Assembly: GCF_004028635.1 (NCBI RefSeq)
Contig: NZ_RQJW01000003.1
Coordinates: forward strand, 868,001 to 932,000
Direction: 5' to 3'
Length of the DNA: 64,000 nucleotides
Source: Streptomyces cyaneus
GTDB taxonomy: Bacteria > Actinomycetota > Actinomycetes > Streptomycetales > Streptomycetaceae
The notes under the pieces are model-generated. The model worked only from the letters and a program-made list of their open reading frames with translations, was not told the DNA's origin and did no database searches. The translations under genes and the position numbers were made by a program. This document shows, piece after piece, positions 35,007 through 42,978 of the stretch; positions within the stretch are counted from its first letter, which is position 1; every line of letters begins with the position of its first letter.

Positions 35007-35063
35007 GTCCGCCACGCTAGACGCGATGCCCGCCGGGCGGCGTCACCCGGGCGTGGTGATCAC

Positions 35064-35085
35064 ACGTACTCCCCGCGAAGTACGT
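35064..35085. promoter_or_regulatory. Inverted repeat ACGTACT-N8-AGTACGT upstream of the kinase
   Basis: Perfect 7-base arms, 8-base spacer, about 45-70 bases upstream of the probable -10 of the two-component operon. This placement suits an activator such as the operon's own response regulator. It also lies just after the 3' end of the TetR gene, so a terminator role is possible, though the stem is weak. Confidence 0.45.
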
Positions 35086-35130
35086 CCGCCGCCCAGGTGG
35101 CGCAGCCTCGGCCTGACGGTTCGCGTCGAC

Positions 35131-35880
35131 CTACTGCCGGCCCCCTACCAGGCCCACCCCGTGGGCGAGCCGGGTCACCGCATGCCGGAAGAACGTCTCC
35201 CTGTCCTCCACGACCCGGTTGAACTGCCCGAACAGCTCGAACCCGACGAGCCCGAAGAGCTCGGCCCAGGAAGCGATGAGGGCCGCGACGTTGGCCGGGG
35301 GGAGGTCGGGGGCCAAGTCGGCGGCCATGCGCTCGGCCTCGGGACGCAGTTCGGCGGGCAGGGGCGGTTCGGAGAGGCCGGAGCCAGGGCCGGAACCGGG
35401 CTCGGAGCCAGAGCCGGAGCCGGAGCCGGAGCCGTGGTGGGCGTCGCGGAGGATGCCGATGAAGACAAGGCCGACGCGGGAGGCGGGCGGGACCGTGGTG
35501 TCGGGCGCGGTGTATCCGGGGACGGGTGAGCCGTAGATCAGCGCGTACTCGTGCGGATGCCGCAGCGCCCAGTCCCGTACGGCCTGCGCGACCGCCGTCC
35601 AGCGCTGTACGGGCCCGGCGTCGGCGGCCTTGTCGTGCGCGGCCTCGGCGCTCTCCCCGAGGGAGTCGTAGGCGTCGATGATGAGCGCGGTCAGCAGGTC
35701 GTCCCGGCTGGGGAAGTACCGGTAGAGGGCGGACGAGACCATCCCGAGTTCCCGGGCCACGGCCCGCAGCGAGAGCTTGGCGGCGCCCTCGGCCGCGAGC
35801 TGTCTGCGCGCCTCGTCCTTGATGGCCGCGGTGACTTCCATCCTGGCGCGGGCACGTGCGCCCTGTGCGGTGCTGCTCAT
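35131..35880 (-). CDS. TetR family regulator with a Gly-Ser repeat insert
   Basis: 249 residues from the ATG at 35880. DNA-binding part: LSLRAVARELGMVSSALYRYFPSRDDLLTALI. The ligand domain resembles the WHG-type TetR C-terminal (SWAELFGLVGFELFGQFNRVV). Between the two lies a flexible GSGSGSGSGSEPGSGPGSG insert encoded by GGAGCC/GGAGCCGGA-type triplet repeats (about 35381-35435). It is divergent from the F420-type enzyme at 36010, with AGAGCA operators between, and is probably its repressor and its own. Confidence 0.9.
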   Translation of the reverse strand: MSSTAQGARARARMEVTAAIKDEARRQLAAEGAAKLSLRAVARELGMVSSALYRYFPSRDDLLTALIIDAYDSLGESAEAAHDKAADAGPVQRWTAVAQAVRDWALRHPHEYALIYGSPVPGYTAPDTTVPPASRVGLVFIGILRDAHHGSGSGSGSGSEPGSGPGSGLSEPPLPAELRPEAERMAADLAPDLPPANVAALIASWAELFGLVGFELFGQFNRVVEDRETFFRHAVTRLAHGVGLVGGRQ

Positions 35881-35923
35881 GCGACGCAGTCTCCCACGAG
35901 AAGCAGAGCAGCGCACACATTCG

Positions 35924-35990
35924 AGAGCACTGCTCTTGCTTTGGATCGGCAATCTCGTGCACACTGCTCTCAAGCGAGAGCACCGCTCTC
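35924..35990. promoter_or_regulatory. TetR operator array (AGAGCA/TGCTCT half-sites)
   Basis: Three symmetric elements share one half-site: AGAGCA-C-TGCTCT (35924-35936), TGCTCTC-AAGC-GAGAGCA (35965-35982, perfect 7-base arms) and GAGAGC-ACC-GCTCTC (35976-35990, overlapping the second). They fill the 129-bp divergent region between the TetR gene and the deazaflavin-dependent enzyme. Confidence 0.75.
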
Positions 35991-36009
35991 TCAAACTCTG
36001 GGGGTCACC

Positions 36010-36459
36010 ATGACGTCGCCGTACTACCTCAAGGGAAGCCCGCTGAACGTCCGCCTCAACAGTGTCATCGGCTGGCTGGCCCGGCGCGGGCTCAGCATCG
36101 CGGGCACGGCGGAGATGTCGGTGCGCGGCCGCAAGAGCGGCAAGATGCAGCGCATCCCGGTCAACCCGCACACGTACGACGGCGCGCAGTACCTCGTATC
36201 GGCCCGCGGCCACTCCCAGTGGGTGCGCAACATGCGCGCAGCCGGCGGCGGGGAGCTGCGCGTCGGGCGCAAGGTGCGTGAGTTCGCCGCGGTGGAGCTT
36301 CCCGACGGGGAGAAGCTCCCGATCCTGCGGACCTACCTGGAGAAGTGGGGCTGGGAGGTCAACCAGTACTTCCAGGGAGTCACCGCGAAGTCCTCCGACG
36401 AGGAGATCATCGCGGCCGCCGCGGACCACCCGGTGTTCCGGATCACCGTCAAGAAGTGA
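36010..36459 (+). CDS. Deazaflavin (F420)-dependent nitroreductase-family oxidoreductase
   Basis: 149 residues from the ATG at 36010. Ddn-like split beta-barrel: EMSVRGRKSGKMQRIPVNPH, QYLVSARGHSQWVRNMRAAGGGELRVGRKVREF and ADHPVFRIT. F420H2-dependent reductases of this type reduce quinones, nitroaromatics or other redox stressors. Control by the divergent TetR gene fits an inducible detoxification role (inference). Confidence 0.88.
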   Translation: MTSPYYLKGSPLNVRLNSVIGWLARRGLSIAGTAEMSVRGRKSGKMQRIPVNPHTYDGAQYLVSARGHSQWVRNMRAAGGGELRVGRKVREFAAVELPDGEKLPILRTYLEKWGWEVNQYFQGVTAKSSDEEIIAAAADHPVFRITVKK

Positions 36460-36484
36460 CTCGGGTCGCCGTCAAGAAGTGGCT
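36439..36484. repeat. 23-bp tandem duplication at convergent gene ends
   Basis: Copy 1 (36439-36461) and copy 2 (36462-36484) match at 20 of 23 bases and share CCGTCAAGAAGTG. Copy 1 encodes the RITVKK end and stop of the plus-strand enzyme. Copy 2, read on the other strand, gives the last codons and TGA stop of the oxidoreductase at 36472-37710. Confidence 0.8.
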
Positions 36485-37710
36485 TCGTCGCCGGTCGGCG
36501 CCTGGCGGCGGTCCAGCGCGGTCAGGGCGCGCTGGGCCATGGGATGGGTGCGCACGATCTCGCCCAGCGACGTCGAGCCGCGGGTGATGTCCATGAACGC
36601 CTTCCAGGCCGGCCGGAAACCGGTGATCGCCGCGTGGAAGAGGCCGGGACGGCGCTCGAACACCATCAGCAGCCGCTTGCCGATGCTCATCTCGACGCCG
36701 AGGCCCGCCTTGACCGCGAAGGCATAGTTCAGGGCCTGGCGCCGGGTGTCCACCGCGTCGTGCGCCTCGGCGATCCGTACCGCCCACTCCCCCGCGAGCC
36801 GCCCCGACCGCAGCGCGAACGAGATCCCCTCGCGCGTCCACGGCTCCAGCAGGCCCGCCGCGTCACCGCACACCAGCACGCGCCCGCGCGACAGCGGCGA
36901 GTCGTCGGCACGGCAGCGTGTCAAGTGGCCGGAGGAGATGCTCGGTTCGAACCCGGCGAGCCCGAGCCGCCCGATGAACTCCTCCAAGTACCGCTTGGTG
37001 GCGGCGCCTTCGCCGCGCGCCGAGATCACACCCACCGTGAGTGTGTCGCCCTTGGGGAACACCCAGCCGTAGCTGCCGGGAATCGGCCCCCAGTCGATGA
37101 GGACCCGCCCCTTCCAGTCCTCGGCGACCGTCTCCGGCACCGGGATCTCCGCCTCCAGGCCGAGATCCACCTGGTCGAGCTTCACCCCGACGTGTGCTCC
37201 TATCCGGCTGGCGCTGCCGTCCGCGCCGACGACGGCCCGCGCGAGCAGCGTCTCGCCGCCCTGCAGGACGACGGCGACGCTGCGCCGGTCCGGCACCGCC
37301 GAGCCGTGCTGCTCGACGCGCTGCACGGTGACACCCGTACGCAGCTCGGCGCCCGCCTTCTGCGCGTGCTCCACGAGTTGCTGGTCGAACTCGGGCCGGT
37401 TGATCAGCCCGAACAGCATCTGCTTGGAGCGGCGGGTGCGGGTGAAACGGCCGTTGTTCGAGAACGTGACCGCGTGCACCCGGTCCCGGAAGGGCAGCTC
37501 GAAGCCGGGCGGGAGCGAGTCGCGCGAGGGACCGATGATGCCGCCGCCGCACGTCTTGTAGCGCGGCAGCTCCGCTTTCTCCAGCAACAGCACGCGCCGC
37601 CCGGCGACCGCTGCCGCATAGGCTGCCGAAGCGCCCGCGGGTCCCGCGCCCACCACGACGACGTCCCACACCTGCCGCACGTCGTCCGCCGAAGAGTTCT
37701 CGCTGCTCAC
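36472..37710 (-). CDS. Geranylgeranyl-reductase-family FAD oxidoreductase
   Basis: 412 residues. FAD-binding VVVVGAGPAGASAAYAAAVAGRRVLLLEK at the N-terminus, then LPRYKTCGGGIIGP, the CGGG motif typical of geranylgeranyl reductases. Middle: ARAVVGADGSASRIGAHVG. Then RVLVCGDAAGLLEPWTREGISFALRSGRLAGEWA, the second FAD site. The family reduces prenyl chains or related double bonds in lipids and quinones. The substrate here is unknown; no prenyl biosynthesis gene is adjacent. Confidence 0.88.
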   Translation of the reverse strand: MSSENSSADDVRQVWDVVVVGAGPAGASAAYAAAVAGRRVLLLEKAELPRYKTCGGGIIGPSRDSLPPGFELPFRDRVHAVTFSNNGRFTRTRRSKQMLFGLINRPEFDQQLVEHAQKAGAELRTGVTVQRVEQHGSAVPDRRSVAVVLQGGETLLARAVVGADGSASRIGAHVGVKLDQVDLGLEAEIPVPETVAEDWKGRVLIDWGPIPGSYGWVFPKGDTLTVGVISARGEGAATKRYLEEFIGRLGLAGFEPSISSGHLTRCRADDSPLSRGRVLVCGDAAGLLEPWTREGISFALRSGRLAGEWAVRIAEAHDAVDTRRQALNYAFAVKAGLGVEMSIGKRLLMVFERRPGLFHAAITGFRPAWKAFMDITRGSTSLGEIVRTHPMAQRALTALDRRQAPTGDEATS

Positions 37711-37843
37711 GATGGTCTACTGCTCCCGATCAAGCCGCCTACGCCTGCTGTCCCCCGCATCCTACGGCGGGCATCGTCGCAGGCTGCTGTGGGAGGATCA
37801 CAGCACTCATACGTACAACGTCGCACCCACAAGGAGCGTGCCC

Positions 37844-39199
37844 ATGTCGTCGAATCCGGTCGCCGAGACCGTCGCCTCGCTCATGCCCAGGGCGAAGGCG
37901 GAACTCACCGAGCTGGTGGCATTCAAATCGGTGGCGGACTTCGACCAGTTCCCGAAGAGCGAGAGCGAGGGCGCCGCCCGCTGGGTCGCCGACGCGCTCA
38001 CCGCGGAGGGCTTCGAGGACGTGGCCCTGCTGGACACCCCCGACGGCACCCAGTCGGTGTACGGGTATCTGCCCGGCCCCGAGGGCGCGAAGACGGTTCT
38101 GCTGTACGCCCACTACGACGTGCAGCCCCCGCTGGACGAGGCCGCCTGGAGCACCCCGCCCTTCGAGCTGACCGAGCGCGACGGCCGCTGGTACGGGCGC
38201 GGGTCCGCCGACTGCAAGGGCGGCCTGATCATGCACCTGCTGGCGCTGCGCGCGCTCAAGGCGAACGGCGGCGTGCCGGTGCATGTGAAGGTGATCGCCG
38301 AGGGTTCGGAGGAAATGGGCACGGGCGGCCTGGAGCGGTACGCCGAGCAGCACCCCGACCTGCTGGCGGCCGACACCATCGTGATCGGCGACGCGGGCAA
38401 CTTCCGGGTCGGCCTGCCGACGGTCACCTCGACCCTGCGCGGCATGACCCTCGTCCGCGTACAGATCGACACGCTCGAAGGCAACCTGCACTCCGGCCAG
38501 TTCGGCGGGGCCGCGCCCGACGCGCTCGGCGCGCTGATCCGCGTACTGGACTCGCTGCGCGCCGAGGACGGATCGACGACGGTGGACGGGCTGACCGGCG
38601 AGTCGTCGTGGCAGGGGCTGCAGTACGAGGAGGAGCAGTTCCGCCGGGACGCCAAGGTCCTGGACGACGTCCAGCTGATCGGCTCCGGCACGGTCGCCGA
38701 CCGTATCTGGGCGCGCCCCGCCGTCACGGTCCTCGGCATCGACTGCCCGCCGGTCGTCGGCGCCACCCCGTCCGTGCAGGCGAGCGCGCGTGCGCTGATC
38801 AGCCTGCGGGTGCCGCCGGGCGTGGACGCTGCCCAGGCGACCAAGCTGCTCCAGGCCCACCTGGAGACGCACACGCCGTGGGGTGCCCGGGTGCGCACCG
38901 AGCAGATAGGCCAGGGCCAGGCGTTCCGCGCCGACACGAGCAGCCCGGCGTACCAGGCGATGGCGGACGCGATGGCGGTGGCGTACCCGGGTCAGGAGAT
39001 GCAGTACGCCGGCCAGGGCGGCTCGATCCCGCTGTGCAACACCCTCGCCGCCCTCTACCCGCACGCGGAGATCCTCCTCATCGGCCTGAGCGAGCCGGAG
39101 GCCCAGATCCACGCCGTGAACGAGAGCGTGTCGCCCGAGGAACTGGAGCGCCTGTCGGTCGCCGAGGCCCTGTTCCTGCGCAACTACTCGGCGGGGTGA
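37844..39199 (+). CDS. M20 family dipeptidase (ArgE/DapE/CPG2 type)
   Basis: 451 residues from the ATG at 37844, with AAGGAG upstream. Di-zinc peptidase motifs: LLYAHYDVQPPLDEAAW (first His/Asp), WYGRGSADCKGGLIMHL (bridging Asp), KVIAEGSEEMGTGGLE (catalytic Glu pair), VIGDAG and a late SEPEAQIHAVNE with the last His. The dimerisation domain is VSLR-like (SARALISLRVPPGV). Cytosolic carnosinase-type dipeptidase, probably for peptide turnover. Confidence 0.93.
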   Translation: MSSNPVAETVASLMPRAKAELTELVAFKSVADFDQFPKSESEGAARWVADALTAEGFEDVALLDTPDGTQSVYGYLPGPEGAKTVLLYAHYDVQPPLDEAAWSTPPFELTERDGRWYGRGSADCKGGLIMHLLALRALKANGGVPVHVKVIAEGSEEMGTGGLERYAEQHPDLLAADTIVIGDAGNFRVGLPTVTSTLRGMTLVRVQIDTLEGNLHSGQFGGAAPDALGALIRVLDSLRAEDGSTTVDGLTGESSWQGLQYEEEQFRRDAKVLDDVQLIGSGTVADRIWARPAVTVLGIDCPPVVGATPSVQASARALISLRVPPGVDAAQATKLLQAHLETHTPWGARVRTEQIGQGQAFRADTSSPAYQAMADAMAVAYPGQEMQYAGQGGSIPLCNTLAALYPHAEILLIGLSEPEAQIHAVNESVSPEELERLSVAEALFLRNYSAG

Positions 39200-39224
39200 G
39201 GGACTTCGGGCTGAAGATGGGTCA

Positions 39225-40283
39225 GTGACCCGCACCGAACGCCTCACCGCCCACACCGACATCGCCACGTCCCTGGCACTGCTCTCCGACCACGCACTCG
39301 TGGACCTCGTGGAGTCGGGCGCACCGCTCGGCACCGGGATCGGCGGACGGTCGACGCTGATCGAGATGGACGGCAGACGGGTGTTCGTGAAGCGAGTCCC
39401 CCTCACCGACGTCGAGTTGCGGCCGGAGAACGTCCGCTCCACGGCGAACCTCCTCGGCCTGCCTGCCTGCTTCCACTACGGCATCGGCAGTCCGGGGTTC
39501 GGTGCCTGGCGGGAGCTCGCCGTGCACACGATGACCACGAACTGGGTGCTGGCCGGCCGGTTCGAAGGGTTCCCGCTGACGCACCACTGGCGGGTCCTGC
39601 CCGACGCGCCTCAGCCACTCCCGGAACCACTGGCCGACGTGGAGCGGGCCGTCGCCTACTGGGGCGGCAGCCCGCAGGTGCGCGACCGCATCGAGCAGCT
39701 GCGGACGGCGTCCACGAGCCTGGCGCTGTTCCTGGAGTACGTGCCCCACACCCTGCACGACTGGTTCGGCGCCCAGCTGCGCACCGACGGCGCCGAGGCC
39801 GCGTGCGCTTGGGTGGAGCAGCGACTCAGGGCCACTACGGACTTCCTCCACGGGCGCGAACTCCTGCATTTCGACGCCCACTTCGACAACATCCTCACCG
39901 ACGGGCAGCAGCTCTACCTCGCCGACTACGGCCTCGCGCTGTCGGCCCGCTTCCGGCTCACGCCTCAGGAGCGCGAGTTCTTCGACCGGCACCGCCTCTA
40001 CGACCGCTGTTACACCGCCACCCGCCTCGTCAACTGGCTGGCCACCGCGCTGTACGGGTACGGCCTGGAGGAGCGCGAGACCTTCGTGCGGGACTGCGCC
40101 GACGGCATGCGGCCCGAGGGAATCCCACGGGCCGCCGCCGACATCATCGTCCAGTACGCGCCCCTCGCCGCCGCCGTGGGTGACTTCAGCCGACGGCTGG
40201 TGCACGAGAGCAGACTGACTCCGTACCCGCACGACGAACTGCGCGCCGTGGTTCAGGACACGGGAATCCCGGCCTCCAGATAG
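39225..40283 (+). CDS. Protein-kinase-fold protein (choline/aminoglycoside-kinase-like)
   Basis: 352 residues, GTG start at 39225 with no strong ribosome site. Kinase features: GRRVFVKRVPLTD (candidate ATP-site Lys), GRELLHFDAHFDNILTDG (catalytic loop HFDxxxxN) and YLADYGLALS in place of DFG. It lacks the glycine-rich loop consensus of Ser/Thr kinases. It could phosphorylate a small molecule or be a pseudokinase. Its last 31 bases overlap the end of the convergent kinase/Nudix gene. Confidence 0.7.
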   Translation: MTRTERLTAHTDIATSLALLSDHALVDLVESGAPLGTGIGGRSTLIEMDGRRVFVKRVPLTDVELRPENVRSTANLLGLPACFHYGIGSPGFGAWRELAVHTMTTNWVLAGRFEGFPLTHHWRVLPDAPQPLPEPLADVERAVAYWGGSPQVRDRIEQLRTASTSLALFLEYVPHTLHDWFGAQLRTDGAEAACAWVEQRLRATTDFLHGRELLHFDAHFDNILTDGQQLYLADYGLALSARFRLTPQEREFFDRHRLYDRCYTATRLVNWLATALYGYGLEERETFVRDCADGMRPEGIPRAAADIIVQYAPLAAAVGDFSRRLVHESRLTPYPHDELRAVVQDTGIPASR

Positions 40284-41293
40284 AGCGCCGCCCCACGTTC
40301 CCGCGCCCGAAGCGCCCAGCGCAGTCGCTCAAAACGCACCGGCGGCAGCAGATCGGCGGCCTCGTCCTCGGTGACGAAGCGCCACTCGCGCAGCTCGGGC
40401 CCCGGCAGCAGGAGTCGTTCGGCCTCCGCCGAGTCGAGGCGGCCGCCGTCGAAGAGGAGCCGCAGACCTCCGTATCCGGGGGGCAAGGGCCGCTCCCAGT
40501 CGATGACGAGCAGCCGCGGTACGTCGTCCAGCCGTATCCCCGTCTCCTCGGCGACCTCGCGTATGCCCGCCCGCGCGGGGGCCTCACCCCGCTCGACGAC
40601 ACCGCCGGGAAACTCCCAGCCCGCCTTGTAGGTGGGGTCGACGAGCAGCACCCGGTCCTGCTCGTCGAAGAGGAGGACGCCCGAGGCGACGGTCTCGGCG
40701 GTGGGCTCGGGCGTCTGCACGATGTCGCAGACGGGGACCGTACCGCTGCCGACGGCCTCGGCGATCCGGGCGGCGGTCTCGTACGGAGTCAGACCACCGT
40801 TGTCGACGGGATACGCGTCGGCGGTGAGCCAGGAAGCGAGTGCGGCGCGATACGGCTCTATGTGGTCGTACGACCACTGCCGGATCCGTATCTCGCCGTC
40901 GGGCAGGTCGAGCGGGATGTCCCGCTCGGCTATCCGCTCCCGCAGGATCGTTTCCGCCGGGGCGAGGAGCACATGCTGGACGGTGATGCGGCGGGCGGCG
41001 AGGCCGCCGAAGATCTCGTCGCGGTACTCCTGGCGCAGCAGCGTCATCGGAACCACGAGGGTCCCGCCGAGCTCGGCGAGCAGCGCGGCCGCCGTGTCGA
41101 TCACGAGACGTCGCCAGATCGGCAGGTCCTGGAAGTCACCGACCTCGGTGAGGTGTTTGGGCGGAAGCAGGTGGGTCAGTGCTCCGCCGATGACCTCGGG
41201 GTCGAAGAGCGTGCTGTTCGGGATCAGCTCGATCAGTTCGCGGGCGGTGGTGGTCTTCCCCGCACCGAACGCGCCGTTGATCCAGACGATCAC
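40253..41293 (-). CDS. P-loop kinase (AAA_33-type) fused to a Nudix hydrolase
   Basis: 346 residues, GTG start at 41293 with AGAGGGGG upstream. N-terminal kinase-like domain at about 1-170: VIVWINGAFGAGKTTTARELIEL (Walker A), LFDPEVIGGAL, IVPMTLLRQEYRDEIF, ILRERIAERDIPLDLP. The C-terminal Nudix domain runs from about 205: GVLLFDEQDRVLLVDPT, then Nudix box GGVVERGEAPARAGIREVAEE (G, E, RE, EE intact) plus TGI. The fusion suggests coupled phosphorylation and cleavage of a nucleotide or sugar nucleotide; the substrate is not identifiable. Confidence 0.85.
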   Translation of the reverse strand: MIVWINGAFGAGKTTTARELIELIPNSTLFDPEVIGGALTHLLPPKHLTEVGDFQDLPIWRRLVIDTAAALLAELGGTLVVPMTLLRQEYRDEIFGGLAARRITVQHVLLAPAETILRERIAERDIPLDLPDGEIRIRQWSYDHIEPYRAALASWLTADAYPVDNGGLTPYETAARIAEAVGSGTVPVCDIVQTPEPTAETVASGVLLFDEQDRVLLVDPTYKAGWEFPGGVVERGEAPARAGIREVAEETGIRLDDVPRLLVIDWERPLPPGYGGLRLLFDGGRLDSAEAERLLLPGPELREWRFVTEDEAADLLPPVRFERLRWALRARERGAALYLEAGIPVS

Positions 41294-41376
41294 GTTTCCC
41301 CCTCTTCTGTTGGCCCCCTGTGGCTTGCCCGCTCCACCCTGCCACGGAAACCAGCTCCCGTAGAGAGCGCATGACG

Positions 41377-41417
41377 ACGGCGCCGACACCCGCTCGGATG
41401 CGGGGGTACGGCGCCGT
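41377..41417 (-). terminator. Hairpin terminator after the small secreted-protein gene
   Basis: ACGGCGCCG-ACACCCGC (41377-41393), 6-base loop, GCGGGGGT-ACGGCGCCGT (41400-41417): a GC stem with a small internal loop. It lies 22 bases past the stop of the minus-strand gene at 41440-41760 and before the next minus-strand gene. Confidence 0.65.
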
Positions 41418-41439
41418 GTGAAGGGGTCGGTCGTGCTCG

Positions 41440-41760
41440 TCAGCGCTTCTTTCCGTGCGGGGCGTTGTTCACGGCCCGGTCCGTTTCGCGGTTGATGGCC
41501 TTGCCGACGGTGTCCAGGGCCCGGTCCACGCTGATCCCGGCGACCTTGGTCTGACCGCTCGTGGGGAGGCCGCCGAGCTTGCTCTGACCACCCATGTCCA
41601 GGCCGGCGGCCTTCATCTGACCGCCGGTGTCGGGCAGCCCGGCGGCCGGGGACCCGGTGCCGGAGTTACCCGAGGACTCGGCCGAATGGGACGGCGTGAC
41701 CGCCGCGACGACGAATCCGGTGGCCAGGGAGGCGATGGCAAGCATGCTGCGCTTCTTCAT
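41440..41760 (-). CDS. Small secreted protein of unknown function
   Basis: 106 residues from the ATG at 41760. Signal peptide KKRSMLAIASLATGFVVAAVTPSHSA with an AxA-like site. The mature part has short imperfect repeats: LPDTGGQMKAAGLDMGGQSKLGGLPTSGQTKVAGI (units about 12 residues, GGQxK/SGQTK). It ends in a charged helix (RALDTVGKAINRETDRAV) and GKKR. LPDTG resembles an LPXTG sortase signal, but it is internal with no membrane segment after it, so it is not a sorting signal. Confidence 0.7.
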   Translation of the reverse strand: MKKRSMLAIASLATGFVVAAVTPSHSAESSGNSGTGSPAAGLPDTGGQMKAAGLDMGGQSKLGGLPTSGQTKVAGISVDRALDTVGKAINRETDRAVNNAPHGKKR

Positions 41761-41791
41761 GGCCGGTTCAACTGTGAAACGGACCGTGGAG

Positions 41792-42799
41792 TCACGCCCC
41801 GCCTCCGGACAATCGGGACAGCGCGGGAGCCTCGGGGCCGCTCCGCCGCCGGTCGACCCGGCGCAGCCGCACACGCTGCGCGAGATCGTCGGCCGCTTCC
41901 GGCCATCGGGCATAGTCGAAGGTGAACCCCTCGTCGAGCAGCCGGCCGGGGACGACACGGCGGCTTTTGAGCAGGAGCTCGGTGTCGGAGCGCAGCGCGA
42001 ACGCGCCGAGTTCCGCCATCCATTTCGTGGCGGGCAGGCCCAGCGGGGCGCCCCACGAGGAGCGCAGCGCCCGCATGAACGCCCGCTGCGGCAGCGGTTC
42101 GGGGGCCGCGAGGTTCACCGGGCCGGTGAGATCCTCCCGGTCGACCAGGAAGTCGACCGCGCGGACGAAGTCGCGGTCGTGGATCCAGGAGACGTACTGC
42201 GCACCGCCCGCGACGGGGCCGCCGAGGCCCAGCCGCGTCAGCCCCAGCAGGACGTCGAACACGCCGCCGCGGTCGGGGCTCATCACCATGGCGGAGCGCA
42301 GGGCGACCTTCCGGGTGTGCGGCGTGTCGGCCTCCTCCTGTGCCCGCTCCCAGGCCCTGGCGATCCGCACGCTGTAGCCCCAGTAGTCCGGCACGTCGGG
42401 CTCGCTGCCTCCGATGACCCCCGTCCCCTCGTCGTTGGGCGCGTCGAAGCGGTGGGCGTAGATGGTGGCCGTGCTCATCTGGAGCCAGACCCGGGGCGGC
42501 CGGGCGGCGTGCGCGATCGCCTCGCCCACGACCTGGGTGGAGTGCACCCGCGAATCCATCATGGCCTGGAGATTGGGTGCGGTGTAGCGGCAGCTGACGC
42601 TGCGGCCGGCCAGGTTGATCACGATGTCGCTGCCGTCGATCTCCTCGACCCACGGGCCCCACGTCTCGCCGTCCCACTGAACCTCGCCGTCGCGCGTAGG
42701 CCGCCTGGTCAGGACGACGACCTCGTGGCCCGCACGGCTCAGGGCGCGGTTCAGGATCGCGCCCACCTGCCCGGTTCCCCCGGGAATCACTATCTTCAT
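41792..42799 (-). CDS. SDR39U1/TIGR01777-type NAD-dependent epimerase
   Basis: 335 residues from the ATG at 42799, with GAGGGGGAG upstream. Rossmann fold MKIVIPGGTGQVGAILNRAL. The family hallmarks follow: DIVINLAGRSVSCRYT, then SRVHSTQVVGEAIAHA, STATIYAHRFD and YVSWIHDRDFVRAVDFLV. The C-terminal DUF1731-like part is ALGFALRSDTELLLKSRRVVPGRL-like (here AFALRSDTELLLKSRRVVP). Proteins of this family are widespread and poorly defined; proposed roles include cell division and sugar epimerisation. Divergent from the alpha-galactosidase. Confidence 0.87.
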   Translation of the reverse strand: MKIVIPGGTGQVGAILNRALSRAGHEVVVLTRRPTRDGEVQWDGETWGPWVEEIDGSDIVINLAGRSVSCRYTAPNLQAMMDSRVHSTQVVGEAIAHAARPPRVWLQMSTATIYAHRFDAPNDEGTGVIGGSEPDVPDYWGYSVRIARAWERAQEEADTPHTRKVALRSAMVMSPDRGGVFDVLLGLTRLGLGGPVAGGAQYVSWIHDRDFVRAVDFLVDREDLTGPVNLAAPEPLPQRAFMRALRSSWGAPLGLPATKWMAELGAFALRSDTELLLKSRRVVPGRLLDEGFTFDYARWPEAADDLAQRVRLRRVDRRRSGPEAPALSRLSGGGA

Positions 42800-42838
42800 C
42801 GGCTCCCCCTCGGGTGTGGGAGCGAGCCTAGCGCACAC

Positions 42839-42852
42839 TTGAACATGTTCAA
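42839..42852. promoter_or_regulatory. Perfect palindrome TTGAACATGTTCAA
   Basis: 14 bases, fully symmetric, 40 bases ahead of the epimerase gene and 127 ahead of the alpha-galactosidase. A second partial copy (GGGTTCAAGTAC) lies at 42870-42881. Probably a regulator site for the epimerase; the regulator is not identified. Confidence 0.55.
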
Positions 42853-42978
42853 AAGCGTGCCGCGGCATGGGTTCAAGTACAGACCACCTTCCAACAGACT
42901 CCAACAGGTTCTACCGTGAGCCCCACATGACGCGCACATGTCGCCATATCGCTCTCGCAGGTACGGAGGAACGTAACG

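Noticed and set aside
41440..41760. LPDTG in the small secreted protein as an LPXTG sorting signal
   Set aside because: It is in the middle of the protein with no following hydrophobic segment or basic tail.
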